Shown: positions 15,827 through 23,801 of the stretch, in pieces
How the letters are laid out: the number at the start of each line of letters is the position of its first letter
Numbering within the stretch: position 1 is the stretch's first letter
NCBI GenBank assembly: GCA_020846335.1
Contig: JADLED010000172.1
Span: 1 to 35,404, forward strand
Length of the DNA stretch: 35,404 bases
Direction: 5' to 3'
Origin: Bacteroidia bacterium
GTDB lineage: Bacteria; Bacteroidota; Bacteroidia; B-17B0; Aurantibacillaceae
Notes under the pieces: generated by a model
The model's database searches: none
The model's input: the letters and a program-made list of their open reading frames with translations, nothing else
Told to the model about the DNA's origin: nothing
Position numbers and translations under genes: made by a program

Positions 15827-16162
15827 ATGAACACCGAACTGGCAATGGCCAATATCAGAAGCCGAATGCGGGACATGGGATATGCCGAAACCGACTACTC
15901 CACAACCCCTAAATACTTTGTGTTACAAGGTGACGGCCATCTGGATATTGAAGCCTATAATGAAATCTATTACCTCGAACATGAACCCGAAGACATGAAC
16001 ATCCGTTCCGACTTTGGCCTGTTTGATTTGAGTTTCACAAAATGCAACGAGCTCAAATATGAACACCGGGGTTTTGTGTCCATTCACAATTACTCAGCCA
16101 TGCCCAATGCGGTGCGCTTTATCCATGTAGTACTTAAACATCAACAAACGACACAACCATGA
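15827..16162 (+). CDS. Small beta-rich virion-module protein
   Basis: 111 residues starting at ATG 15827, four bases after the previous stop. The tail overlaps the next ATG (ATGA at 16159-16162). After a short helical start, the protein has strands typical of a small beta-sandwich (KYFVLQGDGHLDIEAYNEIYYLEH, GLFDLSFTKCNELKYEH, GFVSIHNYSAMPNAVRFIHVVLKH). The pattern of the C-terminal half is weakly like the 14870 protein, suggesting related domains. Its dense packing with neighbours makes it a member of the same structural complex. Confidence 0.65.
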   Translation: MNTELAMANIRSRMRDMGYAETDYSTTPKYFVLQGDGHLDIEAYNEIYYLEHEPEDMNIRSDFGLFDLSFTKCNELKYEHRGFVSIHNYSAMPNAVRFIHVVLKHQQTTQP

Positions 16163-17028
16163 CCTTCGACGCAAAACCATACGACCAAAGTGAGGTAGAC
16201 AACATCAAGCGTGTAATGGCTTCAGCCGCAGAGGATGGCAAACATCTCTGCTATGAAGTAAAACTCGACAACAAAATCATTATTCACGAAACCTCCAATC
16301 TTGAGCGCTTCGACATGATTTATTCCTTCCTTAACGAGAACAGTAAAAAACTGGTCATCTCTGTGAGTTCGCCTAATTCAAAGAACAAAGAGTGGTACAC
16401 TTTTTTAATGCAGGGTGCGGAAGCAGAATCTTCTTTGAACGGGGTAAAAGACGTGGATAAAATTCTGAGCGAGAAGATGACACTTTTTACCGAGCGTGCG
16501 GCAGCCGAGCGCACACTTGAAAAACTACGTGCCACCGAGGAGCAGTTGGAACAGGCCAACGATTATATAGATATCCTTACCGCCAAACTGGAAGAACTCA
16601 AGGTAAAACCAAATCACTTTGGTGGCTTTGATATCGGCAAACTTGCCGGCTCTGCTGTAAGTGAAATCGTGCGCAACTATCCACAAGCACTCGATAAAAT
16701 TCCGGTTCTAAATGGCCTTGCACGTTCCCTGAATGAAATTAGCGAATCTCCAGCACAGGAATCTCAGGAAGGCGGCATGAGCTTTAAGGCCAAAAGTAAA
16801 GAGACTGAAAAACCGGAAAACACCGAACATCAAAGCACCAACGGCAAGACTGAAAAAACAGAGGAAGATGAGAACCTGGCCATTGCTAAAAGGATGAGCG
16901 ATTTTTTATCGGAGCGCCTTACGCAAGAGCAAATCCTAATGGTTGAATCCATTATGGTGGCTTTGGCAGAGAACCCCGAAAACCTGCCCGATGTGGCCGA
17001 ACTGCTCAATATTGAAAAAGGGGAGTGA
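16159..17028 (+). CDS. Coiled-coil protein of the virion-like module
   Basis: 289 residues. An N-terminal alpha/beta region (to about 90) is followed by a coiled coil, ERTLEKLRATEEQLEQANDYIDILTAKLEELK (about 115-150), then a hydrophobic patch around DIGKLAGSAVSEIVRNYPQALDKIPVLNGLARSL, a charged disordered linker (about 200-240), and a helical tail ending LPDVAELLNIEKGE. No TM segment is certain. It starts inside the previous gene's stop codon. It may be a scaffold, spike stalk or assembly factor; no homologue recognised. Confidence 0.65.
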   Translation: MTFDAKPYDQSEVDNIKRVMASAAEDGKHLCYEVKLDNKIIIHETSNLERFDMIYSFLNENSKKLVISVSSPNSKNKEWYTFLMQGAEAESSLNGVKDVDKILSEKMTLFTERAAAERTLEKLRATEEQLEQANDYIDILTAKLEELKVKPNHFGGFDIGKLAGSAVSEIVRNYPQALDKIPVLNGLARSLNEISESPAQESQEGGMSFKAKSKETEKPENTEHQSTNGKTEKTEEDENLAIAKRMSDFLSERLTQEQILMVESIMVALAENPENLPDVAELLNIEKGE

Positions 17029-17037
17029 AGGTGCTGA

Positions 17038-17096
17038 AGGGACTCAAGGGACTCAAGGGATTCAAGAGATAAGAGACATCCTTCGACAAGCTCAGG
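17038..17096 (+). repeat. 9-bp tandem repeats and a CTTCGACAAGCTCAGG element
   Basis: Directly after the 16159 gene, AGGGACTCA occurs twice and AGGGATTCA once in tandem (17038-17064). Further on, CTTCGACAAGCTCAGG (17081-17096) is a short interspersed motif; relatives occur at about 19831 (CTTCGACTTCTCTCAG) and 9491 (CTTCGACAATCTCAG). Confidence 0.5.
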
Positions 17097-17138
17097 AACC
17101 AAGAAACCAACAACTAACAACAATTAAAAAAAGTAACC

Positions 17139-17318
17139 ATGCCAAAATTTGAATTTGAAATCAGCATCACTGCGCCTGTAGAAAAGGACGCAATCCAAAA
17201 AATGAATTGCCTCAATGCCATTGGCAGCAAGCTCACCATCAAAGAGCTGCAATTACTGGCAGACACCGTGAACAGTCCCACCGCACTGGCACTGGCAAAA
17301 AAGAACCTTGGACTTTAA
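17139..17318 (+). CDS. 59-residue hypothetical protein
   Basis: ATG at 17139, TAA at 17316-17318; too short for usual length cut-offs. The N-terminus is a strand (KFEFEISITAPV), followed by helices KDAIQKMNCLNAIGSKL and TIKELQLLADTV, with a final SPTALALAKKNLGL. There is no TM segment. It fits the gap between two larger module genes in the same orientation, and codon use and the amphipathic pattern support expression. It could be a small capsid-associated or regulatory protein. Confidence 0.55.
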   Translation: MPKFEFEISITAPVEKDAIQKMNCLNAIGSKLTIKELQLLADTVNSPTALALAKKNLGL

Positions 17319-17345
17319 AAAAAACAAAACAAGCAACACAAAAAT

Positions 17346-18140
17346 TTGAGCCGCCCACTAAAATATGTAGCAGACAGCAAACAACCTTCACAGGTTCCGG
17401 TACCACTTTTTCCCTCAAACAACCAGACACCTCAAAGCAATCCCACCACGGTTGCAACCGAGCAGGTGCAAACAAAAGAAGGAATGACGGTAAAGGAAAA
17501 ACTGGTGTATGGTTTTTTGGCTCTGCTGGGTATAGGTGGCAGCGCATGGTTTGTAACCAACCTTGTACGAAAAAAAATTGCCAACGCTGAAGAGAAAAAA
17601 AGTTTTGAAGAAGGCACACCCGCCACTACCGCCAAAAAAATAAAGATGGCTTTTGAGAACGATGGATGGTGGGGAACTGATACCAAAGCACTCAGGGAGG
17701 AGTTAATCGCAGTACCCTCCAAAGAAGAATGGGCCAAGGTATTAAAGTCGTATGAAAAACTATACAGCACAGGCACAAATAAAGCCAACCTGATAACCGA
17801 CCTCTCAGACGAATTGCAAAGCACCGAATACAATGAGATGCTGCAAATAATCGATAATAAACCTCAGAAGGCGGGACAGACAACAGGCAATATGTACAGG
17901 GCATGGGCCAAACGATTCAAAGCGGCCTTTGACAAATCCTACGGCTTTTTGCCGGGAACAGACAGCGAGGCGGTGACCGTGACCCTTCGAGAGATCCCGT
18001 CGATACAAGCCCTGATAAACACAGGACTGGAATACAAAAAGTTGTATAACACCAACCTGATGAAGGATTTAGAAAAGGAAGCCGAGTTTGGCCAATGGGA
18101 CGAGTGGAAACAAATCATAGCTCAAAAAAAGAAAAGTTAA
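17346..18140 (+). CDS. Membrane-anchored protein with two annexin-like repeats
   Basis: 264 residues from a TTG at 17346; an ATG at 17484 would keep the TM segment and is an alternative start. After a polar N-terminus a TM helix (about 53-74, LVYGFLALLGIGGSAWFVTNLV) anchors it. Two similar segments follow, at about 97-170 and 189-258. Each reads AF...GTD..A....L..(V/I)PS, then Y.KLY(N/S).., then a (D)L..E region and a final QII. The GTD start and YxKLY/L.DL core resemble annexin repeats; whether calcium or lipid is bound is unknown. A membrane-bound virion protein acting at the host surface is plausible. Confidence 0.65.
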   Translation: MSRPLKYVADSKQPSQVPVPLFPSNNQTPQSNPTTVATEQVQTKEGMTVKEKLVYGFLALLGIGGSAWFVTNLVRKKIANAEEKKSFEEGTPATTAKKIKMAFENDGWWGTDTKALREELIAVPSKEEWAKVLKSYEKLYSTGTNKANLITDLSDELQSTEYNEMLQIIDNKPQKAGQTTGNMYRAWAKRFKAAFDKSYGFLPGTDSEAVTVTLREIPSIQALINTGLEYKKLYNTNLMKDLEKEAEFGQWDEWKQIIAQKKKS

Positions 18141-18172
18141 GTATTCCCGAATCAACACAAAGAACAAGCAAC

Positions 18173-19330
18173 ATGGAAAATAATCAAACAGCCCCTGCAA
18201 AGACAGGAACGACAAAAAAAGTGCTACTCGGTCTTGGTGGCTTGGTTTTGGGAACACTGGCTTTTTTCGGAATTAAAAAATTAACCAACACTAAAAAACA
18301 AACACAAGATGATAACACTGATAAAGAAGGCGGGTCTCTGGATACTGAGAAGCCTGTTCAAACTGCTGCTAATAATTTGCCTCGTACCAATTTACCTGCT
18401 CACAGTCGTGGCGATTCCTTTCCTCTTACTCTTGGCTCCAAAGGACAAAGAGTCAAAACCCTTCAGCAATCCCTTATTGGAAAGTTTGGTGCAGGGGTGC
18501 TTGCAAAGTTTGGTGCAGACGGGTATTTCGGAAATGAACTTGCAGCAGCACTCAGAGAAAGGGGATATAAAATTCCGCTACAAGAAGAAGCCTACAACGC
18601 AATCACGAAAGAAACCAAGGAGCAAGGCTTAAAAAGTTTTGATGCCTTATCAGTAGCCAAGGGCTTATGGGTTGCCATCAATTCTAAAGATTACTCATCC
18701 GCCCTCACCCTTCTTAAATCCATCGGTAACCCCGGCAACTACTCTCTGGTATCGGAACACTTCAAACAGTTTTTTATTGCCGGAGTGCGCCACAGCATTG
18801 TAAACGCCATGCTTAAATTCTTTGATGAGAAATCACAAAAGGAAAACACCAAGCAGGTGTTGACAGAGATAGGACTCAAATACAATTCCCAAAGCGATAA
18901 GTGGTCACTGAGTGGATTTCAGCACGAACAAATACAAAGCAGCAGGAATTGTATTGTCTGGGATAGTCAGGGTAAAAGCACTGTGGTGGAAGCAGGTAAA
19001 ATTTTGGGATGGGTGGTCAGTGCCAACGCACAATCCATCAAATTTCTAAGCCTCGATAATCAGGTCTATACAACCGTTCCTGATTGTGTGCGCATGGTAA
19101 AAGAACCCGAACACTCCCTCACAGGAATCGCTTATAAAAGAGGCGATTGGGTTCAAACTTCCAAGCCCGCATTGGTGGTGATTGAATCCGATAAGCTGAT
19201 AATCGTACCCGCTAATATTCCCCTTGGCAGATATTTAGCCACCACAGACGGCTGGGCAAACATATCGGGTAATCCACATGACACCATGATGCTAAGAATA
19301 AAACAAACGCACATCATGAAGAGCCCGTAA
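18173..19330 (+). CDS. Membrane-anchored peptidoglycan-binding protein
   Basis: 385 residues from the ATG at 18173 (an upstream in-frame start would overlap the 17346 gene). A TM helix at about 16-34 (VLLGLGGLVLGTLAFFGI) is followed by a charged spacer. A PG_binding_1-like domain lies at about 82-131, with LTLGSKGQRVKTLQQSL and FGADGYFGNELAAALRERG, the classic G..V..LQ......DG.FG..T pattern. A longer C-terminal region of unknown fold follows. In a virus-like module this could contact the host wall during entry or lysis. Next gene downstream is an amidase, supporting a cell-wall role. Confidence 0.75.
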   Translation: MENNQTAPAKTGTTKKVLLGLGGLVLGTLAFFGIKKLTNTKKQTQDDNTDKEGGSLDTEKPVQTAANNLPRTNLPAHSRGDSFPLTLGSKGQRVKTLQQSLIGKFGAGVLAKFGADGYFGNELAAALRERGYKIPLQEEAYNAITKETKEQGLKSFDALSVAKGLWVAINSKDYSSALTLLKSIGNPGNYSLVSEHFKQFFIAGVRHSIVNAMLKFFDEKSQKENTKQVLTEIGLKYNSQSDKWSLSGFQHEQIQSSRNCIVWDSQGKSTVVEAGKILGWVVSANAQSIKFLSLDNQVYTTVPDCVRMVKEPEHSLTGIAYKRGDWVQTSKPALVVIESDKLIIVPANIPLGRYLATTDGWANISGNPHDTMMLRIKQTHIMKSP

Positions 19331-19374
19331 GGACAAATTCCAAAAAAACAAACCATTCATAAAAAATAATCACC

Positions 19375-19812
19375 ATGTCAAATACCAAAAGAAATATCGA
19401 ATACATCGTCGTGCATTGCACCGCCACTCCCACCAACACCACAATGGAAAGCATCAAACGTTACTGGAAAGAAACGCTCAAGTGGAATAATCCGGGTTAC
19501 CATTACATCATTCACCGTGATGGCAGAATCGAGCAACTTCTTGACGAAAGTCAAATCAGTAACGGTGTGAAAGGCTTTAATCCTGTTTGTGTGAACCTGT
19601 CTTATATCGGTGGCGTGGATAAAAACAACAACCCCACGGACAACCGCAACCGTGCGCAGGAGGATGCCATGTTCAATCTGATAGTTCACCTGACAGAACG
19701 TTATCCGAAAGCGAAAGTATGTGGCCACCGTGATTTTCCAAACGTTCACAAAGCCTGTCCAAGTTTTGATGTAAAGCAATGGCTGGCCAATTACGAACCC
19801 AAGCTTGGCTGA
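19375..19812 (+). CDS. N-acetylmuramoyl-L-alanine amidase (T7-lysozyme-like endolysin)
   Basis: 145 residues, close to the 151 residues of T7 lysozyme. It belongs to the Amidase_2/PGRP fold, which cleaves the bond between N-acetylmuramic acid and L-alanine. Zinc ligands fit: His14 in YIVVHCTA, His118 in CGHRDF and Cys128 in ACPSF. GYHYIIHRDGRI at 41-52 is the typical core. There is no signal peptide, so release would depend on the membrane-perforating proteins encoded just downstream. It is the lysis enzyme or a virion-borne wall opener. This is among the firmest functional calls in the element. Confidence 0.92.
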   Translation: MSNTKRNIEYIVVHCTATPTNTTMESIKRYWKETLKWNNPGYHYIIHRDGRIEQLLDESQISNGVKGFNPVCVNLSYIGGVDKNNNPTDNRNRAQEDAMFNLIVHLTERYPKAKVCGHRDFPNVHKACPSFDVKQWLANYEPKLG

Positions 19813-19914
19813 CCTCAATGACATTACATCCTTCGACTTCTCTCAGAGCAGGGATTAATAAATTTCAAAATTAAGCAAATCAACATTTCCCATTTAACAT
19901 TCAATATTTCTCAC

Positions 19915-20682
19915 ATGAGTTTGCAAAAAATAAAAGCCATTCTCCGTCATAAAAAGTACCGGATTTATTCACGCCCTTATGAGCTTAACATTGTTGGCCT
20001 GAGAAGCAAATCAACAGAACCGAACCGCTTTGATGACGAGATTCATGTCTTTTATAAAGTTTCTGCTCTCAACTGGCATTACCACGTTTTCAGTGCAACG
20101 ACTGACCCAGGCACCTATTGGTTGCGCCAACCCATGCAACCGCAGGGAACGGCCATCCTCTCGCAGGGACAATATGTGGATGCCTACGAGTTGGGATTAC
20201 ACAGGGGTCAATACACCGCCCTTGTGCAACGCAAACCACTAAGTATTGTGCGGGATTACAATCGGGATGCTGTTTTGGATTTTAACAACGGTCACACAAT
20301 CAATGGCCAGTTCGGAATTAATATTCACCGTGCCAACAGAACAGGAAGTACCCTGCATGTAGATAAAAATTCAGCAGGCTGTCAGGTATTTAAAAACGCT
20401 TCCGACTTTGAGTTTTTTATGGGTTTGTGCCATCACCACAAACAACTCTACGGCAACCACTTTACATACAGCCTGATTGATTTCCGGGCATTAAGAAGAC
20501 AAAACCTGCGCTATGTTTTGTCAGGCGTTGGTCTTGCCGGATTGATTGGGCTGGCCTATGCCACAGTGGTACATGGCGATAAGATTAAAAGTATAGCGGG
20601 AGAAATCAGCGATTTTTTTTCAGACCTCCTACAAACCAAAAAACAAACAACAACAACTCCAACACATGAAAATCAGTTTTAA
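19915..20682 (+). CDS. L,D-transpeptidase-like wall enzyme with C-terminal TM
   Basis: 255 residues. INIHRANRTGSTLHVDKNSAGC at 136-156 fits the YkuD-type signature HX(14-17)SxGC, with candidate catalytic His138 and Cys156. In general such enzymes cross-link or cut peptidoglycan peptides; in phage-like settings a cutting role is plausible. The C-terminal part holds one TM helix (about 200-219, YVLSGVGLAGLIGLAYATVV), so it is membrane-anchored. No N-terminal signal is seen. It follows the amidase and its end overlaps the next small membrane gene by 17 bases. Assignment to YkuD is from the motif alone. Confidence 0.6.
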   Translation: MSLQKIKAILRHKKYRIYSRPYELNIVGLRSKSTEPNRFDDEIHVFYKVSALNWHYHVFSATTDPGTYWLRQPMQPQGTAILSQGQYVDAYELGLHRGQYTALVQRKPLSIVRDYNRDAVLDFNNGHTINGQFGINIHRANRTGSTLHVDKNSAGCQVFKNASDFEFFMGLCHHHKQLYGNHFTYSLIDFRALRRQNLRYVLSGVGLAGLIGLAYATVVHGDKIKSIAGEISDFFSDLLQTKKQTTTTPTHENQF

Positions 20683-20905
20683 ACAACTCCTGTTGCAATT
20701 ACTACAGGATAAAGACGGCAACTTCTCTATGCGTGAAGCCATAGCACTTATTTATGTCCTAATGAGCATCATTGCCTGGATATCGCAGCAGTTTTTCGGT
20801 CACACCGTGCCGGAGTATATGTTTTACTCCTTCATGAGTATGATAGGTGCATCGGCCTTCGGTTATTCACTTGAACGAAAAAGTGACAAAGACCCGAATT
20901 CCTGA
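20666..20905 (+). CDS. Holin-like small membrane protein
   Basis: 79 residues with two hydrophobic segments (about 22-42, EAIALIYVLMSIIAWISQQFF; about 51-68, MFYSFMSMIGASAFGYSL) and charged ends (KDGNFSMRE; SLERKSDKD). Small size, two TM helices, a charged C-terminus and location directly behind two wall-degrading enzymes are the standard features of a class II holin, which would permeabilise the inner membrane for the amidase. The start overlaps the previous gene. Family membership is not established. Confidence 0.65.
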   Translation: MKISFKQLLLQLLQDKDGNFSMREAIALIYVLMSIIAWISQQFFGHTVPEYMFYSFMSMIGASAFGYSLERKSDKDPNS

Positions 20906-20969
20906 AACAAGAATCAAGCGGCAAGAAACAAGAATCAAAAATTAATAACTAAAAATCAAAAACTAAAAC

Positions 20970-21602
20970 ATGAAAACACTGCACATCATTATTTCGTTTT
21001 GTATCGGCTTGTTGCTCGGACACCTTTTGTTTAACCACACCAAAGAGGCGGGCGGCATTTCGCAAAACGAAAGCACAAACATTCTTCAGAAAACCAACAG
21101 CGTGGACTCTGCTTATCAGGTGCAACAAAACCTGCTGATAGAACGCAACAGGCAACTTAGCCTCCAATTAAAGGCAAGTGATTCACAACTGCTTAACTCC
21201 GAAAATAAACTCAGACAGCAACGCCTTCGCCTTCTTGCACTCACTTCGCAAGATAAAGACAGCAGCCTGTTTGTGTGTTTGGAAAGGGACAGTCTTGTGA
21301 ATGAAATAAACCAACTCAACACCATAACCGACACGGTGGTTCATTTCTATAAACGCAAAGTAGAGCTTACTGACAGTTTGGTGGCGGTGAGGGATTCGCA
21401 GGTGGTAGGTTGCAACAGGGCTTACCTGCAATTAAAGGGCCTGATTGGTGAACAGGCTGTTCGTGAAAACAAACTAAGGGAAGACTTAAACACCATTCTA
21501 AAGCAACAGAAACGAAAACTCCTACAAAACAAATTCATGGCCGCAGGGATGCTTTTTGTGTCGGGCATCGCTACAAGCCTGATTGTAAAATCAAGGCAAT
21601 AA
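20970..21602 (+). CDS. Coiled-coil membrane protein of the lysis region
   Basis: 210 residues: an N-terminal TM helix (about 4-22, LHIIISFCIGLLLGHLLF), a long periplasm-facing coiled coil (about 40-180) rich in Gln/Leu/Arg heptads, and a second hydrophobic segment near the C-terminus (FMAAGMLFVSGIATSLIV). The N-TM plus coiled-coil layout resembles an i-spanin, the protein that bridges inner and outer membrane at lysis, but the second TM segment is unusual. It may instead be a membrane structural protein. No Rz1-like lipoprotein gene was found in or around it. Confidence 0.6.
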   Translation: MKTLHIIISFCIGLLLGHLLFNHTKEAGGISQNESTNILQKTNSVDSAYQVQQNLLIERNRQLSLQLKASDSQLLNSENKLRQQRLRLLALTSQDKDSSLFVCLERDSLVNEINQLNTITDTVVHFYKRKVELTDSLVAVRDSQVVGCNRAYLQLKGLIGEQAVRENKLREDLNTILKQQKRKLLQNKFMAAGMLFVSGIATSLIVKSRQ

Positions 21603-21614
21603 AAACAAAACACT

Positions 21615-21827
21615 ATGCTAAACGAAAAAACAATAGTATCCGGGGTATCCCTTGTTGCTTCGCTGGCCACCTATTTCTATGCACGGGAATCGCAACGTGA
21701 TGTTGTGCCTTACGTGATGGTGGGTGGTTTTATTGGAGCCATCCTTGGGGAAGCCATCGCCGGAATAGTCTTGGACGACAAAAAAAAGAACAACAAAAAG
21801 GACAACGATAACCCTGAAAAAAAATAA
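21615..21827 (+). CDS. Small two-TM protein of the lysis region
   Basis: 70 residues: two hydrophobic segments (about 7-23, VSGVSLVASLATYFYA; about 30-52, VPYVMVGGFIGAILGEAIAGIVL), a highly charged lysine-rich tail. Possibly a second holin or antiholin next to the 20666 protein, or a small virion membrane protein. It lies 12 bp after the coiled-coil gene and 9 bp before the fibre gene. Confidence 0.6.
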   Translation: MLNEKTIVSGVSLVASLATYFYARESQRDVVPYVMVGGFIGAILGEAIAGIVLDDKKKNNKKDNDNPEKK

Positions 21828-21836
21828 AGAAACATC

Positions 21837-22484
21837 ATGGCAACACAAATCAGTAATAGCGGGGTGAGTTTAAAGATAACCACCAACGGTGCGGTTAAAT
21901 ACGTCACCAAAAGTAGCATTCTAACAGTAAGCGTGCTCACAGGCACAATTATTAAAATCGATATCGGTCGTGGTGCGCTTTACAATATCTATATTAATCA
22001 GAGTGATGTAAGCTCGCCCACAAGCACAAGCGTAAGCGACCTGCGCGACCAGATAGAAGCCATGCTGCAACCCACGGGATCTTCGGGAGGTGACGCAACC
22101 GCAGCCAATCAGTTAGCCCAAACCACCGAGCTAACCAATATAAAAAACTCGATTGCTACGCTTAATAGCAGCATGACCAGTTTGAATACAGGCATGGGAA
22201 CTCTTAATACGGGGATGGGCAGTCTTAACACCAGTATGGGTACGCTCAACTCCAACGTGAACATTATAAACGACAAGGTTTTTTACGAAGCAAAACTTGT
22301 GGACGAAACCAACGGCCTGATTGTTTACAAAGGCTTTGCCAATCCAGGAACCCGTGGAACAGACCCTAACTGGGCCATCCAAAGGGTTACCAACGACGAT
22401 GGTGTACTTTCATATCACTGGGCGAGTGGGGACAAAAACTTCGACAAAACCTGGGACAACAGAGCTTCTTACACTTATTCCTAA
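21837..22484 (+). CDS. Trimeric-fibre-like or receptor-binding protein
   Basis: 215 residues. The N-terminal domain (to about 60) is beta-rich. Residues about 104-145 are heptads: SLNTGMG, TLNTGMG, SLNTSMG, TLNSNVN, i.e. a 7-residue periodic helix that would form a trimeric coiled coil. The C-terminal domain (about 148-215) with DPNWAIQRV and YHWASGDKNFDKTWDNRASYTYS resembles a motif seen at the end of many phage structural proteins (W..A.G...F...WDNRA.YTYS). It is the last gene of the long rightward series and is followed by a terminator. A host-binding or virion-decorating role is inferred. Confidence 0.65.
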   Translation: MATQISNSGVSLKITTNGAVKYVTKSSILTVSVLTGTIIKIDIGRGALYNIYINQSDVSSPTSTSVSDLRDQIEAMLQPTGSSGGDATAANQLAQTTELTNIKNSIATLNSSMTSLNTGMGTLNTGMGSLNTSMGTLNSNVNIINDKVFYEAKLVDETNGLIVYKGFANPGTRGTDPNWAIQRVTNDDGVLSYHWASGDKNFDKTWDNRASYTYS

Positions 22485-22490
22485 ACTATC

Positions 22491-22519
22491 AAATCCCTGC
22501 CTTGCCGGGCAGGGATTTT
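22491..22519 (+). terminator. Rho-independent terminator of the virion-like series
   Basis: AAATCCCTGCC (22491-22501) pairs with GGCAGGGATTT (22508-22518) around a six-base loop, followed by a short T run. It separates the structural/lysis series from the methyltransferase block. Confidence 0.85.
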
Positions 22520-22550
22520 CAATTATTAGTCAATTAAAATTTAAAAAACA

Positions 22551-23801
22551 TTGGTTGTGAAAAACACTTCTGACATAATCCTTCTTGACTTGTTTAGCGG
22601 AACCGGAGGTTTTGCAAAGGGATTTATAAATACGGGTTTCCGAATTAAGGAGCATTATTTTTCTGAAGTAGATAAATACGCCATTGCCAATTACAACTAC
22701 AATTTTAAAGATGCGAAAAACATCGGGGACATCACCCAAGCCAAAGGCTCTAAAATCAAAAGACCCAACATTATTACATTTGGTTCACCCTGCCAGGATA
22801 TTTCAATTGCTGGCAAACAAGCAGGGCTTAAAGGAAAGCGAAGCCGATTATTTTTTGAAGCAATCCGGCTTATCAGAGAGTGCCGACCCGATGTTTTTAT
22901 CTTTGAAAACGTCAAAGGGTTATTCTCCAGTAACCAAGGCAAAGACTTTGAAGTCGTACTTAAAGCATTTGCCGACCTTGGGGTTTATGACATCCAATGG
23001 CAACTGCTTAATACTAAGTGGTTTTTACCCCAAAACAGAGAGCGGGTTTATTTTGTCGGATTTCTTAGAGGCCAATCCCGACCCCAAATATTTCCTATCG
23101 GAGAAGGCCATCAAAGGCATCATGCGCTCGATAAAGAAGAACCTCAAAGGAAAACTGTAAGCCCCACCATCGACACCAAGGTGGGCGATAACACACACCG
23201 TTCTCCTTATGTCTTGCACTGGAAAGGTTCCGTTAAAAAGTGGAACGTGGATAAAATGCAAACAAGTCCGACGCTCAACACGCAGCAGGATTGGGTACGC
23301 AATCCACTAATACTTGAAAAGAAAAAGAAACAGAAAAAACAACAAAGTAAAAAGTTCCTGTTTCATGTACCCGAAGCAACCCGCAAAGGATATGCTACCG
23401 CCACCGAAGGCGACAGTATTAATTTATCCTTCTTAGAAGCCAACCTTCGCAGGGGGAGGGTTGGCAAGGGCACAGCCAACACCATCGACACCAGCGTCAA
23501 CCAATACACCTTAATGAAAGGTAACCTTCGCAGGTTAACGCCCGTGGAATGTGAACGCTTGCAGGGATTTCCAGATGACTGGACAAAATCGGGATTAGTC
23601 GATGGCCTTAAAATTGAAATATCGGACGCACAACGCTACAAATTATTAGGCAATGCAGTAAGTGTGGCCGTGGTGCAAGCCATAGCACAACGACTGCTTG
23701 GGAAAGCACAAACACAAATTGATCCACCGCAGAATGACAAAGTGGCTCTGCTCACTCTGGAATTGCAACTCGAACTCTCACATTTTAAAAAAGCAGCATG
23801 A
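22551..23801 (+). CDS. C5 cytosine DNA methyltransferase
   Basis: 416 residues. It methylates C5 of cytosine in a specific site with S-adenosylmethionine. Motifs in order: I LDLFSGTGGF (12-21), IV TFGSPCQDIS with catalytic Cys81, VI FENVKG, VIII QNRERVYFVGF, target-recognition region in the middle (about 185-320), IX LTPVECERLQGFPDDW, X YKLLGNAVSV. It is complete. The start could be TTG 22551 or GTG 22557. No cognate endonuclease gene is adjacent, so it is probably an orphan enzyme that protects the element's DNA from host restriction. Its last four bases overlap the next gene's start. Confidence 0.93.
   Translation: MVVKNTSDIILLDLFSGTGGFAKGFINTGFRIKEHYFSEVDKYAIANYNYNFKDAKNIGDITQAKGSKIKRPNIITFGSPCQDISIAGKQAGLKGKRSRLFFEAIRLIRECRPDVFIFENVKGLFSSNQGKDFEVVLKAFADLGVYDIQWQLLNTKWFLPQNRERVYFVGFLRGQSRPQIFPIGEGHQRHHALDKEEPQRKTVSPTIDTKVGDNTHRSPYVLHWKGSVKKWNVDKMQTSPTLNTQQDWVRNPLILEKKKKQKKQQSKKFLFHVPEATRKGYATATEGDSINLSFLEANLRRGRVGKGTANTIDTSVNQYTLMKGNLRRLTPVECERLQGFPDDWTKSGLVDGLKIEISDAQRYKLLGNAVSVAVVQAIAQRLLGKAQTQIDPPQNDKVALLTLELQLELSHFKKAA

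Noticed and set aside
18309-18632. 107-codon hydrophobic frame in another reading frame
   Set aside because: Lies fully inside the peptidoglycan-binding protein gene, whose domain pattern is clear.
10658-22484. Tailed prophage
   Set aside because: No terminase, portal, head-tail connector, tape measure or baseplate protein is visible in 12 kb of late-type genes.
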